64,000 nucleotides of DNA from Streptomyces mirabilis (GCF_018310535.1 NZ_CP074102.1:2108001-2172000); one strand, 5' to 3'. Counted from the stretch's first letter, positions 33,949 to 42,610 are shown. The notes: a model not told the origin generated them from the sequence alone. A program made the numbers and translations.

Positions 33949-35118
33949 ATGCCCGCCCGCCCCCGAACCGTCACCGCCGTCGCCACCGCCCTCGTGCTGG
34001 GCCTGACGGCCGGCCCGCTGGCCGTGCCCGCCGTCGCCGCATCCTCCACCCCGCCACGGACGGCCACGGCGGCCACGGTCACGACCGGACCGGACGCCGG
34101 CGCCCTGCGCGCCGCGCTCGCGGGGCTGCCGGACGCCGACGCGACGGCCGCGCTCGTACGCGTCGGGGGCACCGACGGCCGCTGGCTCGGGAGCGGCGGA
34201 GTGCACGACCTGGCGAGCGGCCGCGCGGCGGACCCGGACGCGCTCTTCCGGGCCGGTTCGACGACGAAGGTGGTCACGGCGGCGGTCGTGCTGCAACTCG
34301 CGGCCGAGGGCAGGGTCGATCTGGGCGCGCCCGCGCAGCGCTATCTCCCCGGGCTGCTGTCGCCCGCCTTCAAGCCCGTCTCCGTACGCCAGTTGCTGAA
34401 CCACACCAGCGGGATCCAGGCGGGTGACGGCTTCGGCGACTCCTTCGCGGACGCGTACGCACACCGCTTCGACACGCTCACGCCCAGGCAGGTCGTCGCC
34501 TCCGCGGTGGCGAAGGGGCCGGAGTTCTGCCCCGGCAAGCGGCAGCACTACCTGAACATCAACTACACGATCCTCGGCATGCTGATCGAGAAGGTCACAG
34601 GGCACTCGTACGCCTCCGAGGCCGCCCGGCGCGTGCTGCGGCCCGCCGGGATGCTGCACACGTACTTCCCCGGTACCGATCCGCGCATCCGGGGGCCGCA
34701 CAACTTCGGCTACCAGGCAGTGAAGCGGGCGGACGGCACGACGGAGTTCGTCGACGTGACCGAGTGGAACCAGGCGGACCGCTGGGCGGCGGGCGACATG
34801 ATCTCCACGACGGCGGACCTTGAGCGGCTGACCACCCACCTCTTCCGTGGCGACCTGGTCCCGGAGCCACAGCTGAAGGAGATGTTCACGGTTCCGTCGC
34901 GCATCGACGGGGCCACCATGAGCGCCGGGCTCGAGCGCTTCGAGTACGGCGGGCGGGTCTACTGGCTCAAGTCGGGCGGGCGGTACGGATACACGGCGGT
35001 CATGGCGGCCACCCGCGATCTCTCCCGCACGCTCGTCTACTCGGTCAACGCCACGGACGCGAAGGGCGAGGAGATGAACCCGGTCGCCCTGCGCATCGCG
35101 ATGGCGGCACTCAAGTAG
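33949..35118 (+). CDS. Secreted serine hydrolase (beta-lactamase / D-Ala-D-Ala carboxypeptidase family, class C type)
   Basis: Exported serine enzyme, 389 residues. A Sec signal at about 1-30 (AVATALVLGLTAGPLAVPAV, then AASS). Active-site motifs: SxxK in RAGSTTKVVTAA, YxN in YLNINYTILG, and a third-box equivalent in YWLKSGGRYGY. Such proteins act on peptidoglycan stem peptides or other D-amino-acid peptides or esters. The start ATG at 33949 follows CCAGGAG. It is divergent from the sensor-fused sigma factor gene, which makes it a candidate target. Its end overlaps that of the convergent methyltransferase gene by 8 bp. Confidence 0.9.
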   Translation: MPARPRTVTAVATALVLGLTAGPLAVPAVAASSTPPRTATAATVTTGPDAGALRAALAGLPDADATAALVRVGGTDGRWLGSGGVHDLASGRAADPDALFRAGSTTKVVTAAVVLQLAAEGRVDLGAPAQRYLPGLLSPAFKPVSVRQLLNHTSGIQAGDGFGDSFADAYAHRFDTLTPRQVVASAVAKGPEFCPGKRQHYLNINYTILGMLIEKVTGHSYASEAARRVLRPAGMLHTYFPGTDPRIRGPHNFGYQAVKRADGTTEFVDVTEWNQADRWAAGDMISTTADLERLTTHLFRGDLVPEPQLKEMFTVPSRIDGATMSAGLERFEYGGRVYWLKSGGRYGYTAVMAATRDLSRTLVYSVNATDAKGEEMNPVALRIAMAALK

Positions 35119-35935
35119 TCGTCAGGTTCGTCGTCACGAGATGCACGTTCATCCCGCACGGGACGACCCCGTTTTGCGCCGTGAGCTTCTTCGCCCCGGT
35201 GAGGAAGGCCGCACGCAGGGACTCCACGGTGGCCGCGTCGAGTGGGCCGACGTCATAGACACCCGCCAGGGCTTCCCACACCTGTTCCACCGGACCGCTC
35301 AGGTCGATGGGGACGGTCTCCCAGTCGACCGGGGCGAATCCGACCGGCGCGAGGACGCTGTCGAGCCCCGCACGGCTGCGGGTCCTGCGGTCCCCGAGGG
35401 CGGGGATGCGCTGCCCGGCGGGAGCCGTCTCGACCGCGGACCGCAACAGCCCGACGAACAGCTCGTACGCCTCACCGCCCACGGCGCCGCCGCCGATCAC
35501 GCACGCCAGCATGCCCCCGGGGCGCAACACCCGGGCCAATTCCGCGGCCACCTGTTCCACCTCGCCCATCAGCATCAGCGCCATGTGGGAGACGCAGGCG
35601 TCGAAGGTGTCGTCGGCGAAGGGAAGGTGCTGGGCCCGGCTCTCCGACAGCGTCGTCCCGGCGGGCAGCGGTCGGCGTCGCGCCAGCGCCAGGGCTTCCG
35701 GGGAGAGGTCCACCCCGGCCGGCCGCCGTCCCTCGGTCCGGGCGAGCAGTTCGAGCAACAGGCCGTCGCCGCAACCGAGATCCAGCACCCGACCGTGTCC
35801 GGCGACCCGGTCGCACAAGATCTCGTAGCTGGACCGGCCGTCCGGCGCACGGCCACCGGCGAACGCGTCCACCGTCACCGCCGGCCGCTCGGCGTGGAAG
35901 GCCCGCAGGAAGGCTTCTTGCGATGTCGTCGTCAT
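35111..35935 (-). CDS. Class I SAM-dependent methyltransferase
   Basis: Soluble methyltransferase of 274 residues. SAM-binding motif I is VLDLGCGDGLLLELL, the acidic end of beta-2 is AGVDLSPEAL, and motif RPGGMLACVIGGG ends the fold; HLPFADDTFDACVSHMAL is the usual UbiE-like motif. The substrate is not predictable. The start ATG at 35935 is preceded by weak pairing only. Its 3' end overlaps the serine hydrolase gene tail to tail by 8 bp and it is divergent from the MFS exporter. Confidence 0.88.
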   Translation of the reverse strand: MTTTSQEAFLRAFHAERPAVTVDAFAGGRAPDGRSSYEILCDRVAGHGRVLDLGCGDGLLLELLARTEGRRPAGVDLSPEALALARRRPLPAGTTLSESRAQHLPFADDTFDACVSHMALMLMGEVEQVAAELARVLRPGGMLACVIGGGAVGGEAYELFVGLLRSAVETAPAGQRIPALGDRRTRSRAGLDSVLAPVGFAPVDWETVPIDLSGPVEQVWEALAGVYDVGPLDAATVESLRAAFLTGAKKLTAQNGVVPCGMNVHLVTTNLTTT

Positions 35936-36144
35936 ACCCGCGAACCTATCCGCCGTGCGGGTCGCCGGGTCGGCGGCCTCACACCTCCTGACAGCAATCA
36001 CGGAAATCCCGCGAAACCGGGTCCGGAATGTCGAATTTCCAGGTTTCCCCCGCCGTGGCTGGCCCCGGCCCGCAGCCGGCCCCGAAGGTGAGCGCCGTAT
36101 CAAGCGATCGCGGTGCGGTGCGCCGCGGGGGGAGAGAGAGTTCC

Positions 36145-37764
36145 GTGAACGTCACGACAACGGCGAACGAGCCGCGGGAACGGCGGGCGGCCACGCTCGT
36201 CATGGCCTGCGTGGGCGTGTTCGTCGCGTATCTTCCGGTGACCACCGTCTCGGTGAGCCTGCCGACCATCCAGCGGGCGCTGCACACGTCGACCGCCCAA
36301 CTGTCCTGGGTCTCGGACGCGTTCGTGCTGCCCATGGCCGCGCTGATTCTGACCGCCGGTGTCTTCGGCGACGTCCACGGCCGCAAGAAGGTCTTCCAGG
36401 CGGGTCTCGCGTTCAGCGCGGTGGGTGCGGCGATCGCGCTGTGCGCGCGGTCGGTCGAGGTCCTCTGGGTGGGCCAGGCCTTCGCCGGTCTGGGCGCCGC
36501 CGCGCTGCTGCCCACGACGCTGGCGCTGATCAGCCACGCGGTGCCCGACCACCGCGAGCGCGGCAAGTTCGTCGGGTTGTGGGCCACCGCCCTGATGGCG
36601 GCGCTGGCCGTCGGCCCGGTGATCGCGGGACTGATACTGGAGCACTTCTCCTGGCGCTGGATCTATCTGCTGCCCGTCCCGGCCTCGCTCCTCGCGATGG
36701 CCTTCGCGGCCCGGCTGGTGACCGACTCGCGCGCCCCCGGCTCACGACGTCTGGACTGGCCCGGCCAGATCACCGCCGCGGTGGCGATCACCGCGCTGGT
36801 CTACGGCGTCATCGAGGGCGGCGCCGGCTCCTTCACCGACGTGAAGGTGATCGTGGCCCTGGTGGCGGCGGCGGTCGCGGCCGTCGCGTTCGTCCTGGTG
36901 GAGCGGCGCAGTGACAGCCCGATGCTGGACCTGACGCTCTTCCGCAGCCCCGCCTTCACCGCCACGACGCTCGTCGCCATGATCAGCTTCCTGGGCCTCA
37001 TCGGCTTCTTCTTCGCCCTCAGCCTCTACTTCGGCATGGTGCAGCAGCTCAGCACCCTGGAGGCGGCGGCCCGGATGCTGATGGTCACGCTGATGTGCAT
37101 CCTCGTCGGGGCACCGGCCGGACGGCTGATGCACAAGGTGTCGCCCCGCGTCCTGATCACCGGCGGGCTGCTGGTGACCGCGGCCTCGCTGCTGTCGCTG
37201 ACGTCCATCGACGCCGGTACCTCGTTCGGTTCGCTGGCCTGGCGGCTGGCCCTGCTGGGCCTCGGCCTGGGCTTCGTCATCACTCCCATGACGGCAGCGG
37301 CCGTCGCCTCCGTACCGCTGCGCCAGGCCGGTATGGCGGCCGCCGGGAACAGCGCGTTCCGGCAGGTCGGCGGCGCGCTCGGCCCGGCCGTCCTCGGCGC
37401 CGTGCTGTCCACCAAGGCCGTGCAAACCCTGCCGGGCCACCTCACCGACGTCGGTCTGCCCGCGACGACGGTACGGAGCGTCACCTCCGCGGTGGACGCG
37501 AACGGCCTGGGCGCGGTCGCGAGCATGAACCTGGGCGCCGACCGGGGCCGTGCCCTGGGCGCCCTGTCCGAGGCCTTCCTCGACGGCCTCCACCTGTGCC
37601 TGATCATCGCCGCGGTGCTGACCCTGGTCGCCGCGGCGGTCGGTGCCGTCCTGCTGCGCAGCCCGCGGCAGCCGGCCACCAGGCCGGTGGCCGGATCCGG
37701 CGCCGCCCCGGCGGCGCCGCAGGAGACCGGGGCGGCGGAGCCCCTGCTGGGGCAGCGCGGCTGA
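36145..37764 (+). CDS. MFS transporter, DHA2 (14-helix) drug-efflux type
   Basis: Proton-driven exporter, 539 residues. Start GTG at 36145 sits behind GGGGGGAGAGAGAG; an ATG at 36028 would add 39 polar residues without a good ribosome-binding site. Motif A is GVFGDVHGRKKVF between helices 2 and 3, and motif C-like glycine/proline sequence is seen in LMAALAVGPVIAGLI. About 14 hydrophobic segments are counted. Followed 152 bp later by an Lrp-type regulator in the same direction, which may control it. The substrate is not predictable. The last 40 residues are Ala/Pro-rich. Confidence 0.88.
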   Translation: MNVTTTANEPRERRAATLVMACVGVFVAYLPVTTVSVSLPTIQRALHTSTAQLSWVSDAFVLPMAALILTAGVFGDVHGRKKVFQAGLAFSAVGAAIALCARSVEVLWVGQAFAGLGAAALLPTTLALISHAVPDHRERGKFVGLWATALMAALAVGPVIAGLILEHFSWRWIYLLPVPASLLAMAFAARLVTDSRAPGSRRLDWPGQITAAVAITALVYGVIEGGAGSFTDVKVIVALVAAAVAAVAFVLVERRSDSPMLDLTLFRSPAFTATTLVAMISFLGLIGFFFALSLYFGMVQQLSTLEAAARMLMVTLMCILVGAPAGRLMHKVSPRVLITGGLLVTAASLLSLTSIDAGTSFGSLAWRLALLGLGLGFVITPMTAAAVASVPLRQAGMAAAGNSAFRQVGGALGPAVLGAVLSTKAVQTLPGHLTDVGLPATTVRSVTSAVDANGLGAVASMNLGADRGRALGALSEAFLDGLHLCLIIAAVLTLVAAAVGAVLLRSPRQPATRPVAGSGAAPAAPQETGAAEPLLGQRG

Positions 37765-37916
37765 CCCCGGCACCAGGGCGCGTCTGCGGCATGGTCCGCC
37801 GGACAGGCCCTGAGAGCGCCCTTTCGTGGGGACGGAACGGGCGCCCGTGCGAGGCCCGGGACCACACAGGTCCCGGGCCTCGCCGTCGTGCTCGATCATT
37901 GACTCCGGGAGTCCAC

Positions 37917-38915
37917 ATGGAGCGAGAGGAGGCGGAGTCGATGCCGTCCCGCGCGCTCGACCCACTCGACCTGAAACTGCTCCAGTGCCTCCAGATCGAC
38001 GGACGGGCGCCGCTCATCCGGATCGCGGAGGTGCTCGGGGTCTCCGACCAGACCGTCGCCCGGCGCATGCGGCGGTTGCGCACCACGGCACGCCTGCGGG
38101 TGCTCGGCGTGATCGACGAGAGCCGACTCGGCCGCACCAACTGGATCGTCCGGCTGCGCTGCACCCCGGACGTGGCCGAACAGTTGGCGGGCGCACTCGC
38201 CCGGCGCCCCGACACCTCGTACGTCTCGCTGATCTCCGGCGGCACCGAGGTGATGTGCGCGATGAAGCCGCGCAGCCGGCAGGCCCGGGACGAACTGCTC
38301 TTCGACCGGTTGCAGCGCACCCCCCGTGTGGTCTCGGTCAGCGCCCACTGCGTGCTGCACTCGTTCTACGGCGGACAGCTGGACTGGCTCAACAAGGCCA
38401 ACGGACTCGCCCCCGACCAGCAGGCGGCCCTGCGCCCACCGCCGGTCGAGCCGGTCACCGACGCCCTCACGCTGGAGGCGGCCGACGAGGCGCTGCTGGC
38501 TGTACTCGTCCGGGACGGGCGCGCCACGCTCACCGAACTCCAGGCGGCCACCGGTCAGTCGGAGTCCGTGGTCAAGCGGCGTCTGGAGCGCATGCGGGCC
38601 ACCGGGGTGCTCTACTTCGACGTCCAGTTCGACCAGGAACCCCTCGGCCACGACGTGGAGGCCATGCTGTGGCTCACCGTGGCGCCGGCCGCACTCGCCG
38701 ATGTCGGACGGGCGCTCGCCGCGCATCCCGAGGTGCGCTTCGCCGCGGCGACCACGGGCCAGGCCAACATCGTCGCCTCGACCGTCTACCGCAACAGCGC
38801 GGAGCTGTACACGTATCTGAGCGAGAAGATCGGCGCCCTGGACGGCGTCCAGGCCGTCGAAACCGCCCTGACCCTGCGCCTGGTCAAGCAACTCGCCTAC
38901 GATCCGGGCCGCTGA
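37917..38915 (+). CDS. Lrp/AsnC-family regulator with two HTH-ligand modules
   Basis: DNA-binding protein of 332 residues, about twice the normal Lrp length, because it contains two AsnC-type modules in tandem. The first HTH is at about 20-60 (LDLKLLQCLQIDGRAPLIRI, SDQTVARRMRRLR) and the second at about 190-230 (LLAVLVRDGRATLTELQAA, SESVVKRRLERMR). Each is followed by a RAM-like ligand domain (TSYVSLISGGTEVMC; VRFAAATTGQANIVAS). Starts at ATG 37917 (GGGAG upstream) or 37941 (GGAGG upstream) are both possible. It follows the MFS gene and converges with padR; MFS control is a reasonable guess. Confidence 0.88.
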   Translation: MEREEAESMPSRALDPLDLKLLQCLQIDGRAPLIRIAEVLGVSDQTVARRMRRLRTTARLRVLGVIDESRLGRTNWIVRLRCTPDVAEQLAGALARRPDTSYVSLISGGTEVMCAMKPRSRQARDELLFDRLQRTPRVVSVSAHCVLHSFYGGQLDWLNKANGLAPDQQAALRPPPVEPVTDALTLEAADEALLAVLVRDGRATLTELQAATGQSESVVKRRLERMRATGVLYFDVQFDQEPLGHDVEAMLWLTVAPAALADVGRALAAHPEVRFAAATTGQANIVASTVYRNSAELYTYLSEKIGALDGVQAVETALTLRLVKQLAYDPGR

Positions 38916-38949
38916 CCCCGCCCAGAACGGGCACGGGATACCCGGAGCG

Positions 38950-39531
38950 TCAGCCGCGAGCCCGGGCGCCGAGGGCCTCGGCCCGCTGGTCGAGTCTCCT
39001 CAGGACCGTCTCGCCCCACTGGAGGTTCGCCTGCTCCAAGGCCATGCCGCCGAGCAGGGTGAGATAGGGGCCCACACGTTCGACGGTGGCCAGGTACTCC
39101 TCCTCGCTGCGGCCGGCCAGCATGCGCTCCTGCGCGCGCCGGTAGCGGGCCAGCTTGGCGCCGGCCCGCTCCACACGCTCGACGACCCCGGCCCGTACGG
39201 CTTCGGCGTCCCCGATGTCGACGCAACTCACCTTGACCATCAGCTCGTCCCGGATCGCCGTCGGCTTGCTGGGGACTTCGGCCGTGTAGGCGCGCATCGC
39301 GTCAAGTCCGGCCTCGGTGAGCGAGAAGAGCCGCTTGTTGGGCCGACGTTCCTGCTGTACGACGCGGGCGGAGATGAGCCCTTCGCCGTCCATGCGCTCC
39401 AGCTCGCGGTAGATCTGCTGGGGGGTGGCCATCCAGAAGTTGGCGACCGAGGCCTCGAACCCCTTCGCGAGGTCGTATCCGGACGCCTCGCCCTCCAGAA
39501 GCGCGGCCATCACCGCGTTGCGCAGAGCCAT
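38950..39531 (-). CDS. PadR-family transcriptional regulator
   Basis: Winged-helix regulator, 193 residues. The PadR N-terminal domain is clear (ALRNAVMAALLEGEASGYDL, TPQQIYRELERMDGEGLISA, RRPNKRLFSLTEAGLDAM). The C-terminal half is an alpha-helical Vir-like dimerisation region (RVERAGAKLARYRRAQERML). Such repressors often sense phenolics or drugs. A palindrome lies 27-52 bp upstream of its own start, pointing to autoregulation. Its ATG at 39531 has little pairing upstream. It converges with the Lrp gene. Confidence 0.92.
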   Translation of the reverse strand: MALRNAVMAALLEGEASGYDLAKGFEASVANFWMATPQQIYRELERMDGEGLISARVVQQERRPNKRLFSLTEAGLDAMRAYTAEVPSKPTAIRDELMVKVSCVDIGDAEAVRAGVVERVERAGAKLARYRRAQERMLAGRSEEEYLATVERVGPYLTLLGGMALEQANLQWGETVLRRLDQRAEALGARARG

Positions 39532-39557
39532 TTCTCCAAATTAACACCCTGTATCGA

Positions 39558-39583
39558 CACTCCATTGATTAGTCAACGGAGTG
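39558..39583. promoter_or_regulatory. Palindrome upstream of padR, probable PadR operator
   Basis: CACTCCATTGA (39558-39568), TTAG, TCAACGGAGTG (39573-39583): 10 of 11 pairs match. It ends 27 bp before the padR start codon in a 64-bp intergenic space, where it would cover the core promoter. Confidence 0.72.
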
Positions 39584-39595
39584 AGGGGCGTCCGG

Positions 39596-40108
39596 TCAAT
39601 GGCGGGGAGAGCCGCTCGGCGCGATCGACGGCTGGGCGACGGGCGTGGTCGGTGTCGACGACGGTGCCGGGGTGGGGACGGCCGGTTGGGTCGTGACGCG
39701 GCCGGTCGTCCGGGCCGTCTGGGTGGGGCCGGCCGTCCGGCTCCCGGGGGTGGGACTGGCCGTCCGGCTCCCCGGGGTGCGACTGGGGGTGACGGGCACG
39801 GGGGACGCCGACGGGCTGGGGGGCACGGACGAAGGACGACCCTCGGAGGGCGGCGGGGCGAGCGGGACCGTCGGGGACGCGGGTGCCTGGGACGTCGACA
39901 GGCGGACCGGCAGCGCGACGAGGGCGGCGACGGCGCACACCGACCCGACCCCGACCGCGGCACGCAGCAGCCGACGGCGGGCCGCGCCGCGGCGGATCGC
40001 CTCGTAGCGGCCGGTAGGCGGGCCGAGGTAGTCGGAGGCGGGCCGCAGGATGACGGCGAGCGGGTCGTCGGGTTCGAAGTCCGGACCCTCGTCAGAGTGT
40101 GTGATCAA
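39596..40108 (-). CDS. Single-pass membrane protein with Pro/Ser/Thr-rich outside tail
   Basis: Protein of 170 residues: a charged cytoplasmic part (FEPDDPLAVILRPASDYLGP), one membrane helix (AAVGVGSVCAVAALVALPV), then a long outside tail of Pro/Ser/Thr with repeats (TPGSRTASPTPGSRTAGPT). It starts with TTG at 40108 inside the end of the sigma factor gene (17-bp overlap), so the pair is translationally coupled. The position is that of an anti-sigma factor and the topology fits, but no zinc finger or ASD sequence is visible. It may be a minimal or non-classical partner. Confidence 0.72.
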   Translation of the reverse strand: MITHSDEGPDFEPDDPLAVILRPASDYLGPPTGRYEAIRRGAARRRLLRAAVGVGSVCAVAALVALPVRLSTSQAPASPTVPLAPPPSEGRPSSVPPSPSASPVPVTPSRTPGSRTASPTPGSRTAGPTQTARTTGRVTTQPAVPTPAPSSTPTTPVAQPSIAPSGSPRH

Positions 40109-40583
40109 GGCTTCTCCTCAGGTGGGCGCGGAGCAGTTCGCGGGCCGCGTGGAGGTCGGCCTTGATGGTTCCTTCCTTGCGTCCGGTCAGCACGGACACC
40201 TCCCGGATCGGCATGTCAGCGTAGTAGTGCAGGAGGATCGGGACGCGCAGTCGTTCCGGCAGCGACTGCACGAGCAGGCGTACGGACGGGTCGGACTGTT
40301 CGGTGTGGGGGCGGACGGCGGCCTCGGCGGTGGCACGGTGTACGGCCCTGCGTTCGCGCTCCAGCTTGCGCCAGTGGTCCCGGACGAGGTTGGCCGCGGT
40401 GACGTAGAGGAAGCCCCGGGGCTCCGCCACGGAGGTCCAGCGGGCCCAGAGCCGGGTGAACGCCTCCGAGGCGATCTCGTGGGCCGTCTCGTCGTCGTCG
40501 ACGAGACGGCGGCACCAGCCGGCGAGGCGCGGATAGAGGGCGGCGAACAGCTCGGACGCGGCCTTCTCGCGGGACCGTTTCAA
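40092..40583 (-). CDS. ECF RNA polymerase sigma factor
   Basis: Short sigma factor of about 163 residues. Region 2: AASELFAALYPRLAGWCRRL, AHEIASEAFTRLWARW, GFLYVTAANLVRDHWRKLER. Region 4: LPERLRVPILLHYYADMPIR, SVLTGRKEGTIKADLHAARE. The start is uncertain: TTG at 40583 begins at the first conserved residues; upstream in-frame GTG (40649) and ATG (40688) would add a non-conserved stretch encoded by a 17-bp tandem repeat. The gene overlaps the membrane-protein gene downstream by 17 bp. Sortase and its substrate lie 124 bp upstream in the same direction and may belong to the same regulon. Confidence 0.85.
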   Translation of the reverse strand: MKRSREKAASELFAALYPRLAGWCRRLVDDDETAHEIASEAFTRLWARWTSVAEPRGFLYVTAANLVRDHWRKLERERRAVHRATAEAAVRPHTEQSDPSVRLLVQSLPERLRVPILLHYYADMPIREVSVLTGRKEGTIKADLHAARELLRAHLRRSLDHTL

Positions 40584-40600
40584 AGCTCTCCATGGTCGTG

Positions 40601-40651
40601 ACGTCGTGCGGGCACTCGTGTCGTGCGGGCATCCGTGTCGTGCGGGCACTC
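40601..40651. repeat. 17-bp tandem repeat, three copies, in the sigma factor leader
   Basis: Units of 17 bp (consensus GTGTCGTGCGGGCACTC) at 40601-40617, 40618-40634 and 40635-40651, differing at a few positions. They lie just before the proposed TTG start of the sigma gene. Because 17 is not a multiple of three, copy-number change would shift any upstream reading frame but alter only leader length if TTG is used. Confidence 0.8.
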
Positions 40652-40712
40652 GTGGGGGAAGAGCCCGGGCCGACGGCGTACGTTCCATCGGCCCGGACTC
40701 GGTCCCGGCGGG

Positions 40713-41324
40713 TCAGGGCGCCGCTGAACTCAGCGCGGCGAAGACGATCACGTTGTCGAGGTAGCCCGTACCGGTACGGGCTCCTCCGCACGTGACGAGC
40801 CGCAGCTCGGGACGGTCCACGTCCCCGTACACCTCGTCCGACGGGAAGTCGGCCTTGGCGACCGTCCGTACGGTGGTGACGGTGAACGCCGCCGTCGTGC
40901 CGTTCTCCAGACGCGCCGTGATCCGGTCGCCCTTCCGCAACTGCGCGAGACGACGGAAGACTCCGTCCCCGTAGGCGCCGACCGTGACATGGCCGAGGAT
41001 CACCGACGGACCGGTCTGCCCCGGCGTCGGCGAGTTCCGGTACCAGCCCGCCCGGTCGTGCGCCGTGATCGGGGGCACCTGGACGCTGCCGTCCGCGGCC
41101 AGCCCCAGCTGCATGACCGGGGTGTCGACCCCGATGGCCGGGATCCGCAACCCGACCGGGACCGAACGCCCGAGGTGTTGCGGGGCCTTGGCGGAGGTCC
41201 GCGAGGGCACCGGCGTGCTCCCGGGCTGTTCGGGTGCGGTCGAGTCGGTTCCGTGGCCGCCGCAGCTCACGAGCAGCGAGGCCGTCGCCGCGGTGACGAA
41301 GGCGCGCCTGGAGAGCGAGGTCAT
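40713..41324 (-). CDS. Class F-like sortase with lipoprotein/Tat-like signal
   Basis: Transpeptidase that would anchor surface proteins, 203 residues. The catalytic Cys is in LRLVTCGG, the His in SVILGHVTVG and the Arg equivalent near the end (GARTGTGYLDNVIVF). The N-terminus reads SRRAFVTAATASLLVSCGG, a twin-arginine signal with a lipobox-like LVSC, unusual for sortases, which are normally held by an uncleaved helix. It overlaps the surface-protein gene by 4 bp (ATGA), so the two are co-translated and that protein is its most likely substrate. Confidence 0.88.
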   Translation of the reverse strand: MTSLSRRAFVTAATASLLVSCGGHGTDSTAPEQPGSTPVPSRTSAKAPQHLGRSVPVGLRIPAIGVDTPVMQLGLAADGSVQVPPITAHDRAGWYRNSPTPGQTGPSVILGHVTVGAYGDGVFRRLAQLRKGDRITARLENGTTAAFTVTTVRTVAKADFPSDEVYGDVDRPELRLVTCGGARTGTGYLDNVIVFAALSSAAP

Positions 41325-41740
41325 TCCCCGGTCGCCCGCCGGCGACGTACGACGAAGACCGCCGCGCCACCCATGACGAACGCCGCGGCGGCACCCCCGC
41401 CGATCAGGCCGCCCTGGCCTCCGGACTTCGACGCCGTGGGCGCCACACCGGTGTCGGGCGCTCCCTTCGGCACGACGGCGACCTGGCCCGGGGACGGCGC
41501 CCGGGTCGGCGTGCCGACGCTCGGAACCGGGGACGGGGTGCCGGAGGCAGGGCGGGTGGTCGGCACCGCGCTCGGGGCGGCGCTCGGGGTGGCGCTGCCG
41601 GTCGGCGCCTGGGAGGGGGCGGCGGTGGCGGTCGGACGGACCGTCGGGACCGGGCTCGCCCCACTGGCGAACGCGGGCACCGTGCTCGCCAGCACGGCGG
41701 TGCACGCGAGTGCCATGGTGCTGAGGACAGTTCGGCGCAT
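41321..41740 (-). CDS. Sortase-substrate-like surface protein
   Basis: Exported protein of 139 residues. Signal peptide at 1-26 (LSTMALACTAVLASTVPAFA). The mature part is short and almost wholly Pro/Ser/Thr/Ala (a wall-spanning stalk). The C-terminus has a sorting signal: GAPDTGVAP, a hydrophobic segment (GGLIGGGAAAAFVMGGAAVF) and RRRR. The anchor motif is APDTG rather than LPxTG or LAxTG. Stop and sortase start overlap (ATGA). It carries no recognisable functional domain. Start ATG at 41740 follows GAAAGAGAG. Confidence 0.85.
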   Translation of the reverse strand: MRRTVLSTMALACTAVLASTVPAFASGASPVPTVRPTATAAPSQAPTGSATPSAAPSAVPTTRPASGTPSPVPSVGTPTRAPSPGQVAVVPKGAPDTGVAPTASKSGGQGGLIGGGAAAAFVMGGAAVFVVRRRRATGE

Positions 41741-42100
41741 GAATCGCTCTCTTTCGTCGGTCCGCCCGCCCGGTGACCCGGCGGGCTGAGTTACGGATCG
41801 TGCGAAGAGACGAGGCAGCGGGAGAGCGGGTTGTAAAGAGCTGGCAAAGCCGTCGGAGCCCGTTCCGGCGGGCACCGACGGCGTTGCTCGGCGCCTCCGC
41901 CGACGAGCGCGGACCTCACCCACGCCGTACCGGTGTGACCAGGGCCCCGACCCTGTCGATGTCGAGGCGAACACTGCTCAGCAGTTCGGGCACCCGGACG
42001 CCAAGGTCGCCTTCAAGAAGGTCCAGGGCGGCCCGCGCGGGAATCCTGACCGACAAGGTCTGCACCTCGATCAGGTCATCGGCGGTCACGCAAGCGGGGC
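41741..42100. other. Region without a convincing gene
   Basis: 360 bp between the surface-protein start and the ADH fragment. Leftward frames show moderately codon-biased stretches (such as VTADDLIEVQTLSVRIPARA at 41916-42090) but no start signal or recognised family. It should contain the promoter of the surface protein-sortase pair. It may be the decayed 3' remainder of the ADH locus. Confidence 0.4.
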
Positions 42101-42610
42101 TCACAGGGCCGAGGAAATCTCCTTCCCCCGAAACCAGGTCGAGGGCGATGTCGACAGCGGGCGGACCAGGTCGTCGGCGGCGTCCTGGAGGGCGACCAGG
42201 GTGCCGTCGGCGAGCGGGATACGGATGTACTCGGCCTGGCAGCCGCCCACGAACTCCTTGTGCGGGCACGAGGTCTGGTAGCCGGCGTGGCACACGGGGC
42301 AGGTGTTGTCGGAGGCGAAGAAGGAGCCGATGACGAACTGCCCCGGCTCGATGTCCCGCACCTCCGAGCCGGTCTCCTCGACCACGCCGACGTACTCGTG
42401 GCCGATCGGTGTGGGCTGGGCGACCTCGTTGATGCCACGGTGGTCCCACAGGTCGGAGCCGCACACACAGGCGGCGACCGTCCGGATCACCGCGTCGGCG
42501 GGGGCGAGGTTCTTCGGGTCGGGGAAGCATCGGTTCGGCAGCCACGGCGTTGTCGAGGAGGCACGTGGCGGTTCCGCTCGGCGATCTCCCGCGAGCGTGA
42601 TCACCGCCAC
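42101..42610 (-). pseudogene. Truncated zinc-dependent alcohol dehydrogenase
   Basis: Only the N-terminal catalytic domain of a medium-chain ADH remains: AACVCGSDLWDHRG (zinc Cys), PIGHEYVGVVEETGSEV (zinc His/Glu), the four structural-zinc cysteines in CPVCHAGYQTSCPH, and EYIRIPLADGTLVAL. After residue 150 the family sequence stops abruptly (LVRPLSTSPSTWFRGK), and the Rossmann domain is absent. The first 30 residues also lack the usual ADH start, pointing to a 5' frameshift. It lies downstream of cupin and carboxymuconolactone-decarboxylase genes in the same direction and probably was the third gene of that operon. Confidence 0.82.

Noticed and set aside
41916..42090. Moderately codon-biased leftward frame after the ADH fragment
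   Set aside because: No recognisable family or start; kept only as unassigned sequence.
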